From assembly GCA_039583875.1 (NCBI GenBank), contig CM077167.1:154335010-154399009 (forward strand): DNA of 64,000 bases, written 5' to 3'. Of this stretch, positions 9,206 to 19,612 are shown one piece after another. A program made the translations under genes and the position numbers. Below the pieces are notes generated by a model, which saw nothing but the letters and a program-made list of their open reading frames with translations, ran no database searches and was not told where the DNA came from. The DNA comes from Platanthera guangdongensis (Eukaryota; Streptophyta; Magnoliopsida; Asparagales; Orchidaceae). The stretch's first letter is position 1. The number at the start of each line of letters is the position of its first letter.

Positions 9206-12200
9206 GTGAAGACCTATCCAACATCAAACCAGCAATGGTATCTGGATAGTGGGTGCTCAAAGCACATGACATGAAACAAGGATAACTTCACATCCTTCAA
9301 AACCAAGCTTGGACCCAAAGTAATATTTGGTGATTCAAACTTTGGACTAACAAAAGGATATGGTGCAGTCCAGATTGACACAGTCACATTCAAGAAAGTA
9401 GTCTATGTGGAAGGACTGAAGCACAACTAAATCAGTATCAGTCAACTGTGTGATGAAGGCTACCAAGTGACTTTCAGCAAATCCTTATGCAAGATCAAAT
9501 CAGAGGACAACACAACTATGTTGACAGGTAAAAGGAAACATAACATCTATCTTGTAGATTTTCTTTCAACCAAGGTAGATATTTGCTTGTTTAACTCTAT
9601 TTGTAGACCTAATGAACTATGGCATAAGAGATTAGGACATATAAACCTTAGAACCATTGCTAGGCTATCCAAGGACAATCTTGTTAGAGGACTACCTTCT
9701 GGCCCCTACAAGAAGGAAGGACTCTGCAGGGCTTGTCAATTAGGCAAGCAAACCAAAAATAGTTTCAAGTCACTTAATAAGAGTGATTCACCTAGGATTT
9801 TGTATCTGTTACATATGGATCTTTTTGGACCCATTACAGTACAAAGCTTAGGAGGGAAATCTTATACTTTAGTGGTTGTAGATGACTTCTCTAAATTCAC
9901 ATGGGTGTTCTTTCTAAGAAAGAAGTCTGAAACTATAAATGTTTGACAGAGTTTCTCAAATGCATACAGAGTGAGTTCAATACTCACATTGCCCTGATCA
10001 GAAGTGATCATGGGACAGAGTTTGATTCTCTTCTTATGCAAGAGTTCTGTCAGAGTGAATGGATCAGGCACACTTTCTCAGCTCCTAGAACTCCTCAACA
10101 AAATAGGGTAGCTGAAAGGAAAAATAGAACCCTTATTGAATCTGCTACTACATTGTTGTCAGATGCTCATCTTCCTCTATCCTTTTGGGCAGAGACAGTG
10201 AACACCTCCAACTATGTGTTGAATAGAAGTTTAATACATAAACAGAAGGGCAAGACTCCCTATGAATTACTCAAAGGGAAGAAACCTAAAGTAGATTACT
10301 TTAAAATCTTTGGTTGTATTTATTACATTCATAATAATAACAAGAAATACTTAGCAAAATTTCAAGCTAAAGCTGATGAAGGAGTGTTTCTGGGATACTC
10401 CATGATCAGTAAAGCTTATAGGGTATATAATAAATCTACTCTCAAAATTGAAGAATCTGTTCATATATCTTTTGATGAGTCTAACATGTCTTTCAAGGAG
10501 AAGAATACTTCTACCATAGAACCTTTGCAGGTACACTCTCTTGCAGAAGACTTGGACAGGTTACAAATTATTCAAAAAGATGAAAGCAGTGAAGATGAAG
10601 AAGACATTCAACATCTTGAAGAGAAACTTCTTGAAGAGCCAGTTGTTGTACCACCAGAGGAAACAACAACACAGGTTGGTGAACAATCAACATCTCCTGT
10701 TGATTTAGTAACATCAAGAGACCATCCAATCTCCCAAGTGATTGGAGACATCTCAGCTAGTGTGCAAACCAGAAATCAGGTCAACCAAAACCTAATGCAC
10801 ACTTGCTTTCTTTCTCAAATTAAACCTCAATCCATTCAATATGCAAAGCAAGATCCACACTGGATCATTGCAATGCAAGAAGAGTTGCATCAATTTGAAA
10901 GGAACAAAGTTTGGGAACTAGTCCCAAGGCCAAAGGATCACTCCATTGTTGGAACAAAGCGGGTGTTCAGAAATAAATTGGATGATCAAGGAGCCATTGT
11001 AAGGAACAAGGCAAGGCTAGTTGCTCAAGGGTACTCTCAAGAAGAAGGGATAGATTATGACCAGACCTTTGCACCAGTTGCAAGGTTAGAGGCCATAAGA
11101 ATCTTCTTAGCATATGCAGCACACAAAGGATTCAAAGTATACTAGATGGATGTAAAGAGTGCTTTTCTCAATGGAGATATCAAAGAAGAAGTCTATGTCA
11201 GACAACCCCCAGGTTTTATCTCTTCAACTCATCCTGATCATGTTTTCAAATTACATAAAGCATTATATGGTCTAAAGCAAGCTCCTAGAGCATGGTATGA
11301 GACCCTAGCATGCTTTCTTCTGAAAAATGAGTTTATAAGGGGTATAGTAGACCAAACTCTTTTTATTAGAACCCATAAGTCCCATATCCTACTAGTACAA
11401 ATCTATGTAGATGATATTATATTTGGTTCTACTGATTCAAATTTGTGCAGACGATTTTCCAACCTAATGCATTCTAAATTTGAAATGAGTAGCATGGGTG
11501 AGCTATCCTTCTTTCTAGGATTGCAAATCAAACAACATGCTGAAGACATATTTATTTCTCAAACCAAGTATGCATAAGAATTAGTTAAGAAATTTGGTAT
11601 GTCTGAAGCATCATGTATGAAAACACCTATGCCTACTAATGTTGTATTAGATGTTGATGAACATGGGAAACCTGTTGATCAGACAACATATAGAGCAATG
11701 ATTGGCTCTTTATTGTACCTTACAGCTAGTAAACCTGACATAATGTTTGCTACATGCATATGTGCTAGATTCCAAGTGAGCCCTAGAGAGTCACACTTAA
11801 CCTTAGTAAAAAGGATTCTTAGGTATGTAAAAAGTTGTCCAAATCTAGGTCTCTGGTATCCAAAAGATTCAGCATTTGACTTAACTGGATTTTCAGATGA
11901 TGATTATGCTGGATGCAGAATAGATAGGAAAAGCACCAGTGGAACTTGTCAGTTTCTTGGTGACAGACTTGTCTCCTGGTTTTGCAAGAAACAAACATCT
12001 GTGTCAACTTCAACTGCTGAAGCTGAATATATGGCTGCAGGTAGTTGTTGTTCACAAATCTTGTGGATTCAAAATCAGCTCCTAGACTATGGCTACAACT
12101 TAGAAAAGTCTAAAATATTTTATGATAATACCAGTGCTATTTCTATAGCACAAAATCCAGTCCTCCATAGTAGGACAAAACATATAGAAATTAGGCATCA

Positions 12201-12357
12201 CTTTCTAAGGGATAATGTTGAGAAAAATAAAATTGAACTTCAATATATCCCAACTGATTTGCAAAGGGGAGATATTTTCACCAAACCCTTGGATGAAAAG
12301 AAACATACATTCTTCCTGAATCAGTTAGGAATGTTAGATGGAGGAAGTCTAAAATAA
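9206..12357 (+). pseudogene. pol: S1 pol: protease, integrase, RT, RNase H (broken)
   Basis: This is the copia-type polyprotein. The protease active site is DSGCSKHMT near 9250, with stops near 9271 and 9428. Integrase has the HHCC zinc region at about 9612-9760, then LLHMDLFG, SDHGTEF and the [14 protein letters not shown] block holding the catalytic Glu. A frameshift near 9940 splits it. Reverse transcriptase runs from about 10900 ([10 protein letters not shown]) through [10 protein letters not shown] and [10 protein letters not shown]. RNase H covers about 11890-12240, including STAEAEYMA. Single stops at 11143 and 11575 fall where glutamine would be expected, consistent with C-to-T changes. 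The gene ends at 12357, before a 460-base spacer and ORF3. Confidence 0.92.
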
Positions 12358-12452
12358 TATCCAAGACTTTCAAAAATCTAAAACTGACCAAGACTAGGCA
12401 AATCAATTTGTTCTTTTTGTGTATAGAGTATGTTTCTGGCCTCTGAACTGTG

Positions 12453-12690
12453 CTCGACGATTTTTCCCAAGATCGTCGAACGGAGCTCGACGATGTCCAA
12501 AATCGTCGAGCATTTCAGCGCCTCTCAGATAGTGCTAAACTATCTTTCTTCAGATCAGCGATCGTCGAACGGAGGTCGACGCTCTCCAATATCATCGAAC
12601 GGAGATCGACGATGTTGATGACCTTTCAGTTTCCTTTAGAAGCCCAGATCGTCGAAAAGAGTTCAACGATCTTTCCTTTTCTGCGTCGAA
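12453..12690. promoter_or_regulatory. palindrome cluster upstream of S1 ORF3
   Basis: The pol-ORF3 spacer repeats the LTR motif (GATCGTCGAACGGAGCTCGA and variants) about eight times and stops just before a TATA box. This is the same motif that fills the S1 LTR. Confidence 0.7.
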
Positions 12691-12696
12691 CCCTAA

Positions 12697-12703
12697 TATA
12701 AAA
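12697..12703 (+). promoter_or_regulatory. TATA box of S1 ORF3
   Basis: TATAAAA lies 121 bases before the ORF3 ATG at 12818. It is followed by a pyrimidine-rich stretch typical of plant transcription starts. S2 and S3 have TATA boxes at similar distances. Confidence 0.6.
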
Positions 12704-12817
12704 CTCATTTTTCGGCCGTCGTTCTCCCTTTGCGCTTTCATACTCTCTGCAAATTTTCCCTTTCCCTCCAAACTTTTCTACACTTGGTCGTTTGTTTGTT
12801 CATTTTTGCAGGAATCA

Positions 12818-15769
12818 ATGGCAGTTTCAGTCGCAATCTTGGCCGCAATGAAGTTTGACGCAGGCTTTGATATCGACATGGATTCTTTCAATAACAGCGA
12901 TCAAATCTTCAAGGACATTCTGGAACTTTTCAAAGACCAACAGCTAGTTACCATAATGACTACAAGGATCAAATTGGCTGCAGATGAGATAAAGTAATGG
13001 ATGTATACTGCCCATAATCTGGATCAGAACACAGTGGTTGGAACCATATCAGGAACTCAGGTATCTCTAACACCTGCTTCCTTGACAGAGGTTTTTCAAT
13101 TAAATTCTGGAGAAGATTCTGTTGAGCTTTCTGGAGAGGAATTTTCAAATATGCTTGAAAGGATGGGACATTCAGAAGCTAACCCTAGTAAATTACTTAA
13201 GAAGAATATGTCTGTTGAGTACAGATTTCTTGTTGATGTTGTTGAAAAAGTGTTGTTGGACAAACACTCAGCTCATGATACCATATCTAGGTATCAGCTC
13301 TGTTTGATGGGTGCCCTGGTGGACAAGAAGCAACTGAACTGGGGAGAAGTCTTTTTTGATTTAATCAAGAAGAAAATTAATAAGAACTTTGTTAATTTTG
13401 GGAGGATTTTAGGGCTGTTTCTTCATAATAGATGCCCTGCACTGCTTGTTTCCAGTGAGATGCACATCAATGCCTCCAAGAGGCTTACCTGTGCCCTATT
13501 TGGGAAATGGGACAGGCAGATTGTAATGCCCAGCAAGCCCTCTGTAATCTCTTCTTCAGGCACAAGGACTGTTTCAGTCTCTTCCTCTCAGGTTTCTGCC
13601 CCTGCAGAAGACTTGCCTGCTTCATCTCCTCCTTCCCCACCCATTGTTTCATCTACAACAGTCACCATCATAATTTCATCCCCCATTTCCATCCCATCTC
13701 CAACTTCAATCCCTTCTCCACCTCCACCATTAACTGAAGAAATCTTCCATCCACTACATCATTACCCACACTTGGACATTGATTCATCATCTCATATTCC
13801 ATCTTTCACTCTTATAGATGATTCCTATATGGATGATTCTCCTTCATCCCCTCCTGAGCCACCATCTTCATCCACTTCTTATCAACAACTCCTTCAGGAC
13901 ATCATTGCTCAACCATCATTCACACCATCCATTTCCATTTCATTATCTTCCATCTCCACAATTCCAATATCTCAACCATCACTTCCACCATCCACAGGTT
14001 CTCCAACAACCTCTCCTGCTGCTCCTGCTTCCATCCCTACCTCTACTCAAGTCCCGCTTGAGCAAGTAGACATTCCAGCTCTTGTAGACAGGCTATATGA
14101 GCTGATAGCTCCAAGGCTATCACTATTGTTGGAGACCTCTTTGGCTCAACTTCTAAAAACAGTTCAGGAGCTGTCTGCCAGGCTATCCTCTTTTCTTCCT
14201 CCTCATGCAATCCCTTCTTCTGGGTGCCTTGATCCAGTTCTCACTGAATCTAGGCAGGGGGAGATGCCTTATGAAGCTGAGAGATTGTCTGCTGTAGTAA
14301 CTTCAGACCTAGCTCCAGTAGCTCCAGTTGTAGTCATTACAGTGGACCTCAGGTCACTGTTGTCAGTTTTTGACTCTGTATACTTCAACAGCCTTCCAGC
14401 CCAGCATACTGAAGATCTTGCTAAGGCCATTGTGCCTATCTCCAGCTGTAACTCCAGCTTAATAAGTTCTTATGTCAATTCCTTCAAAGCTGTGGACAGT
14501 GCTCCTTCTGTTTCTGTTGATCCTACTGCTGTTGTTGATGTTTCAGCAAGTTCTGTTACTGCTATTTCAGTTTCGGAAGATATGCATATGATAGAGGCAA
14601 TTGATTTTGAGCTTGCTATTTTTATCTCTGAATCTGTTGCTTCAGTTACCTCTGAGCTTGTTGTTTCTGTTTCTGAAGTTGTTTTTCCAGTTTCATTTGT
14701 TTCTACTGCTTCTATTACTGTTGTTGTCATAGCTCCTTCTGCCAGTGTTGCTGCTACTCCAATTCCTGCTGCTGCTGTTGCTCCTGTTGCTATTTCTGCT
14801 GTCTCTTCTGCTCAGTCTCAACAACAAAAAGAATATCTCAAACGGATTGATGCAGTGTATGATAATCCTCAAAGCTCAGACAGTGATCAGTTTAGCACTG
14901 ATTCTGATGATTCCTCTGCAACAATTGAAAGGAAAAGGAAAGCCAGAAGCAAGGCCATGAAGAGAGTTCCCCCAGAGAAAGTGAAAGATACAAATGATAT
15001 TCCATATTATATACTGCATGATTGCCCTATTACAGAACCATGGATGCAGTACTCTAGGAATCAACTGAAAGCCATGAAGAAGAAAAGAAAGTATGACAAA
15101 GGATCATCCCATTTCAATACTCCTCCTCCTCCTCCTTCACCTGATGCAGGTGCAGGTGGTAGTTCTGCCTTCCAATCTACTGCCTGAAGCCAAACTTCAT
15201 ATTAACATCAAGGAAGATCCCAGTACAGAGGAAATCAGTCTAGAGGTTACCAGTCCAGAAGAGGACAGTACAGAGGAAATCAAACAGGACTCAGAGTGTA
15301 TTCCAGGCAACATCCTTATCAAAGGGAAGGACAAGGTCCCTCTGACACTACTTCTGGTCCCTTCCCTTATAAGCTTAAAGAACTAGTCTCTTCCAGAGCT
15401 CCTCCTGATAATTCTTCAAACAGATATGAGCCTCCTGTTCCTTTTGAAGACCCAGAAAATAATCCCACCTCATGGACAACAAGAATGAAAGAATTGGCTG
15501 CACTAGACCAAATCAAGAAGGCTAGAGAACAAGGAAAAGATACATCAAATATCACTACTCTATCAGATCAAAGAAAGAAAGAACTTGAGAGATACTCCTC
15601 CAGCAAATTCTTTGATTCAGAAAGTTATATGAAGCTGCATCCAGAAGCTGTAGTGCCCAGGCCAAAACATCAAACTTCTCTAGGTGCAACTGATCACAGA
15701 AGATCCAAGAAAGAAGCTCTCAACCCCAACAGAGAAATGGTTCTCATAAAGAGCAAGGAAAAGGAATGA
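12818..15769 (+). pseudogene. S1 ORF3 (env-like extra ORF)
   Basis: This is the extra ORF of the Sirevirus, about 980 codons in one frame, broken only by stops at 12995, 15185 and about 15209. The N-terminal 250 residues look folded and share landmarks with the S2 and S3 ORF3: a K.LLDKHSAHDTIS segment, NWGEVFFDLIKKK and NFGRILGLFL. Residues about 250-650 are low-complexity Ser/Pro/Val. A lysine-rich patch follows (ERKRKARSKAMKR), then a Gln/Arg/Gly-rich stretch (about 15210-15320) and a charged C-terminus. I see no convincing signal peptide or transmembrane helix, so an envelope role is not supported. It resembles the putative plant transposon protein domain. The function is unknown. Confidence 0.75.
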
Positions 15770-15912
15770 TTCTGTAAGATGACAGTAAATTTTGTTTTCT
15801 GAACTATCTGTGATAATGTCTGTGTTTCTGCAATGTTTTGTTTGTTACATTTCTCCTTTGTATATTTTTTCAATATCTGTAAATAGTAATCCTAACCCAA
15901 ATATGAGGAGAT
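15770..15912 (+). other. S1 3' untranslated region with polypurine tract
   Basis: An AT-rich 3' stretch ends in ATATGAGGAGAT immediately before the 3' LTR. This is the degenerate polypurine tract that primes plus-strand synthesis. A stronger copy (GGGGGAGATG) lies inside ORF3 at about 14258. Confidence 0.7.
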
Positions 15913-17451
15913 TGTTGGAACACCCTATTACTGATTTGGGTAAGGATCACTATGTCCCTTTAGGTAATTTGTTTTGACCTCCTTGTATAGATCTAAAGGT
16001 CAATTAGAACTGAGTGTAAGGGTTAGTATTTAGGTTTGGAAGCTGCCTTCAAGACCCTCAAGACCAGATATTTCAGTTCGAGAGACTAAGTCATTTTGTC
16101 GAGCTCAGGATGACGAATCGTCGAACTCCATTCGAAGATCTCTGAGCTCACTTCGACGAATCGTCGAACTCCATTCGACGATCTCTGGGCTCAACTTCAA
16201 CGAGTCGTCGAACTCCATTCGACGATCTTCGAGCTCAGATCGACGTTCTTGTCTCTAGTTTGTTTCCCTATCTCTGAGCTCAATCGACAATAGTTGAGCT
16301 CCGATCGACGCTTTCTACTTCAGTCTAAGTCCAGTCTCTAAGCTCAGTTCAACGATAGTTGAGCTCGGGTCGACGTTTTTCTGGAGAGATCGACGTTTTT
16401 CAAGATTCAAATTCAGACAGTTATGGAATTATTCTCAGCATTTATGTCAAGGATCTTGTAGCCGTTTCAATTAATCTGGAGCAAGTTTCAAGGGATTTTC
16501 AAAGGAATGTTTTATTGGACTTTCCTCCAGAAGACAAAATGCAGTTAAGGAAGTCATTTATGACAGGCTAACGACTATCTTGGACAGAGAAATATTCTAT
16601 TCAGATCTAAGGAATAAAAGATCAGTTTTTCATTCCTGCTGAATATCATCAACAACAACTATTACAACAAGAACATTAGAAAGAGAAAGAGTTGCAGATA
16701 TTCTCAGTCTTAGAATTCTTACAAGAACACACATCACAAAAGGAGATCAACACACTGAAATTTTCAGATCCCTCTTGATTCCAGTGTTCAAAGGCCATTA
16801 TCATTCAAGACTCCAGACAACACACATTTCAGCTGCTGCTGGAATCATCTTTTGCTGGAGATCAAATCTTCTGAAGGCCTATCACCCTACTGCAAAGCTT
16901 CACTTCCTGACCAACTCAAGAACTCATGAGGAGCTTTGACAACATCCACTATCTTCTCTCTGATTGTTGATATAGAAGATCATCTCTCTCTCTCTCTCTC
17001 TGCTGTAAAGGGTTTATCAAACTCCCTTCAAAAGTTTGTGTTGGTTTCTGAGACCTTGTCAAAACTCAGTGGTGGCAAGACACCTGATCAAAAAATCTAG
17101 TTTGGTTTTTGAGTATCTTATCAAAAGCTCATTGGTGCCCAGGACACCGGATCAACTCATCCTGCAGTGGATTCCTACCCAGGGTGGTAGAAGAGTGGAT
17201 GTACCCAGATTGGTTGGGGAACCACTATAGCTCCTTGTGTCATCTGGTTGCATATTTTCTTTTGTTTTCTGGCTGTGGTTTGTGATTGTTCTGTGATTGC
17301 TCTGTGTTTAGTTAGTTGTTGTGTTTACTTTATGTTATTTGCTTCCTTGTTCACTTAGGAATACAACAAGAGTTGTAAAAAGTTTTTAGCAAGCACCATA
17401 CTCTATTCACCCCCCCCCTCTAGAGTATATCAGATTTATCTTGCACTTTCA
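15913..17451 (+). repeat. S1 3' LTR
   Basis: It is 1539 bp, identical in length to the 5' LTR, with the same TGTTGGAAC start and CACTTTCA end, and is followed by the CGAGC duplication. The TCGTCGA cluster is at 16096-16398. A 70-codon frame (16359-16571) is shared with the 5' LTR but has no sign of being a gene. Confidence 0.95.
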
Positions 17452-17495
17452 CGAGCTGGCTCCCTTGGGAAGGATCGCCGATTTCGGGGTTAACA
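17452..17495. other. right target duplication and last bases of the Tat1 LTR
   Basis: CGAGC (17452-17456) matches 5472-5476. The next 39 bases are GC-rich and end GGGGTTAACA. Sirevirus gag coding sequence begins immediately after, so 17495/17496 is probably the outer edge of Tat1 in S2. Confidence 0.5.
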
Positions 17496-18664
17496 CAGAC
17501 TCAGATGCTTCTTCATCCAGTGATGAAGAGGGCTCAGTGTCTGATGAGCATGTCAATCAATTGATTGATAAGTATAGTGAAATTCTGGAGGCCTTGAGAA
17601 GAAGCAAGAAGTTGCTGAAAGGCAGGCTGAGGAGATTGCTTACCTTCAGCTAGTTGCTTCCCAGCAAGCTGAGACAGCAACTCTACTGGAATAGAAGGCA
17701 AGGGAAGTTAGCCAATTAAAGGCTATCTCAAGTCTCCAAATTGAGACCACAATCCATAAGAACAAGATCATCTTGGATCTTGAAGAGAAACTCCTAAAGG
17801 AGAAAAAGGTTGTGTCTAGATTTTCAAAGCCTAAAGTTGTATTACCACTGATTGATTCCTTCACCTCTCAAAAAGATGAGATATGTTCATGATCTAAGTG
17901 GAATTCTGGAGTTGCCCCTTCCAAAGGAAAAGGTATAGCTCCTGAAATGCCTCAGGCCACCTTTCACAAGGTAATCCTCCCTTTCAATAGGTATGACCAA
18001 AAATGCATGCATGGTCACTGGAAGGATGGGAATTTTCACTGTAAGAGTTCAAATATACATTACAGTGGAATAAGAAAGGATATGGGTTTGATTGCACAGA
18101 AGGCTCCCCATAAAGAAGTCAAAATGGCCCATCATGGACTATTTGTATTTAGTGATCCAGCCCCCACACTCAAGAGTAAGGCAGTGGCCTTCTCTCAAGA
18201 TCTCCCCGCCCACACTCAGACCAAGGGCAAGTCTGTCAGCAAGCCAGACTTGGGTATTTTTGAGGCCATCAACAGCATGTCTTCTGCAAAGAAGATCACT
18301 AGTGGTAGATCTCAAGAAAAACCAACCTATTCTACTGTCAGACTCACCTTCAGTCAGATTGTGGCTGAGACAGATAAGATAAAGGAAGTTGCTCCTTCTT
18401 CTGAATAGTTAGCTACTACCAAACCTACTCAGAAAAGAAGGTATAATATTTCATGAGTGCAGGTGTTATGGCAAAGTGGGACACTTTTCCATAGATTATT
18501 GGCACAACCCTAGTATGCCAAGGGTAAGGGTAAGTCTTCATGATAGAGATAGTGTTAGTATTCCTGTCAGAAAATATGCAGGAAAGCATGTGCATTTTTA
18601 TGCTAACAAGAACCTAGGACCCAATAAAAATTGGGATCCTAAGGTAAAGTAATCTATTTTGCAG
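17496..18664 (+). pseudogene. gag: S2 gag C-terminal remnant
   Basis: This is the C-terminal half of a Sirevirus gag. An acidic serine stretch, then a coiled-coil-like region (HVNQLIDKYSEILEAL, KKLLKG), matches S3 at about 36120-35980. The segment around 17820 (SKPKVVLPLID) matches S3 SKPKLVLPLID. The second zinc knuckle near 18450-18500 has lost the second and last cysteines (CRCYGKVGHFSIDY), while S3 retains CWCCGKIGHYSLDC. Several frameshifts and stops separate these blocks. The end, NWDPKVK-stop, aligns with S3 SWGSKVT-stop. Confidence 0.75.
18644..18664 (+). other. S2 gag-pol junction, micro-intron-like
   Basis: The 21-base segment GTAAAGTAATC...TTTGCAG follows the gag AAG codon and carries an in-frame TAA. 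Its removal keeps the frame into the protease remnant (TPMGYMDSN). Confidence 0.45.
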
Positions 18665-19498
18665 GATAGTTCAAGTGGCCCTACCCCTATGGGTTACATG
18701 GACAGTAATTGTTCTAGGAATTAGACTGGATCAATGATTGTCCCCAAGGATCAATGCAAAGTTTGAGGGGGAAATCTACAAGCTTGATGCTCCTATTGAG
18801 GTGGAGCTAGTACAGTTTGGTGTGCTGAACTAGCTCATGTCTTACCAAGATCATTGGTGTCAAGAAATATCATGCACCAAATGGATCAGTTAGCTAGAGC
18901 CAAAGGCAAATCAGTTGCTAAAGAAGAGGAAAAGATTTGGCTCAGCAAGAAGAGAATTGGCAGGGTGTAAGAAAGTTACTGTGCACAGTTACTGAGAATC
19001 CAGCATCAGTTCTAAGTCTACTTTATTGAGATAAGTAGAAATCTCTCATATTGTGTTTTTATTAAGTGCAATCTCAATTGCTAGGCATCCTATCTCTCAC
19101 AGCAGAACTATGCATATTGAGACAAGATATCATGTTAAATTAGAGAGCGTGAGGAGGAGAAAGATGTTAGTCTTAAATTTATCTCAACAGAGAAACTAAT
19201 GGCTCTCATCCTTACTAAGACACTAGATGGAGCTAAGTTCAACTCCTTCAAATTAAAATGGGTATGTTGAATTTAGTTTAGCTTAAGTAGCTCCCTATTA
19301 TATATATGTGTGTGTTATGCTTGTAGTTTGCAGGTTTATGTAATCCCTACAAGAGAATTCACTCAAAATAAAACTAAGTATAAATGCGGCAAGATTTCCT
19401 GTTTGCGGCTAAACAACGGGAGTCAATCCCAGCCCTTGGTCAAAACTATGATCTCAAATAGGTATGCGCCTTTCCTCCTTCTAAAAGTAACCTAAAAC
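18665..19498 (+). other. S2 protease remnant and pol deletion scar
   Basis: The first 60 bases encode the protease start (YMDSNCSRN, where S3 has YLDSGCSRH), and a stop follows. No integrase, RT or RNase H motif is present up to the ORF3 promoter, where about 3 kb would be expected. A polypurine-like TTTGAGGGGGAAAT lies at about 18758. The rest is AT-rich spacer. Confidence 0.65.
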
Positions 19499-19506
19499 TA
19501 TAAATA
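19499..19506 (+). promoter_or_regulatory. TATA box of S2 ORF3
   Basis: TATAAATA lies 114 bases before the ORF3 ATG at 19613. Its position matches the TATA boxes before S1 and S3 ORF3. Confidence 0.6.
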
Positions 19507-19612
19507 GAAGGTAATGTGCATGATAAAAGTCACACTGTTCCTTTAACTCTCATTCCCGATCTCGGCATAACGATGAACCCATTTCGTTCATCTTCAGAAA
19601 TTTGAGTAAGCA

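Larger units (their letters stand above)
5477..17451 (+). mobile_element. S1: full-length Sirevirus-type Ty1/copia element
   Basis: The element is 11,975 bp with two 1539-bp LTRs, a CGAGC target duplication and an initiator-Met-type primer site. It carries gag, a protease-integrase-RT-RNase H pol in the copia order, and an extra ORF3 after pol. Integrase-before-RT order, the YVDDIIFGS and FFLGLQI motifs, the long LTRs and ORF3 place it in the Sirevirus (Maximus/SIRE) lineage. Stops and frameshifts in all three genes mean it cannot be autonomous now. It is inserted in the Tat1 LTR. Confidence 0.95.

Noticed and set aside
13001..15187. S1 ORF3 as a true envelope glycoprotein
   Set aside because: I see no signal peptide, transmembrane segment or cysteine pattern. 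The middle is low complexity and the C-terminus is basic.
17036..17230. Host gene fragments between elements
   Set aside because: All such short frames fall within LTRs or degenerate element sequence. No host domain is recognised anywhere in the window.
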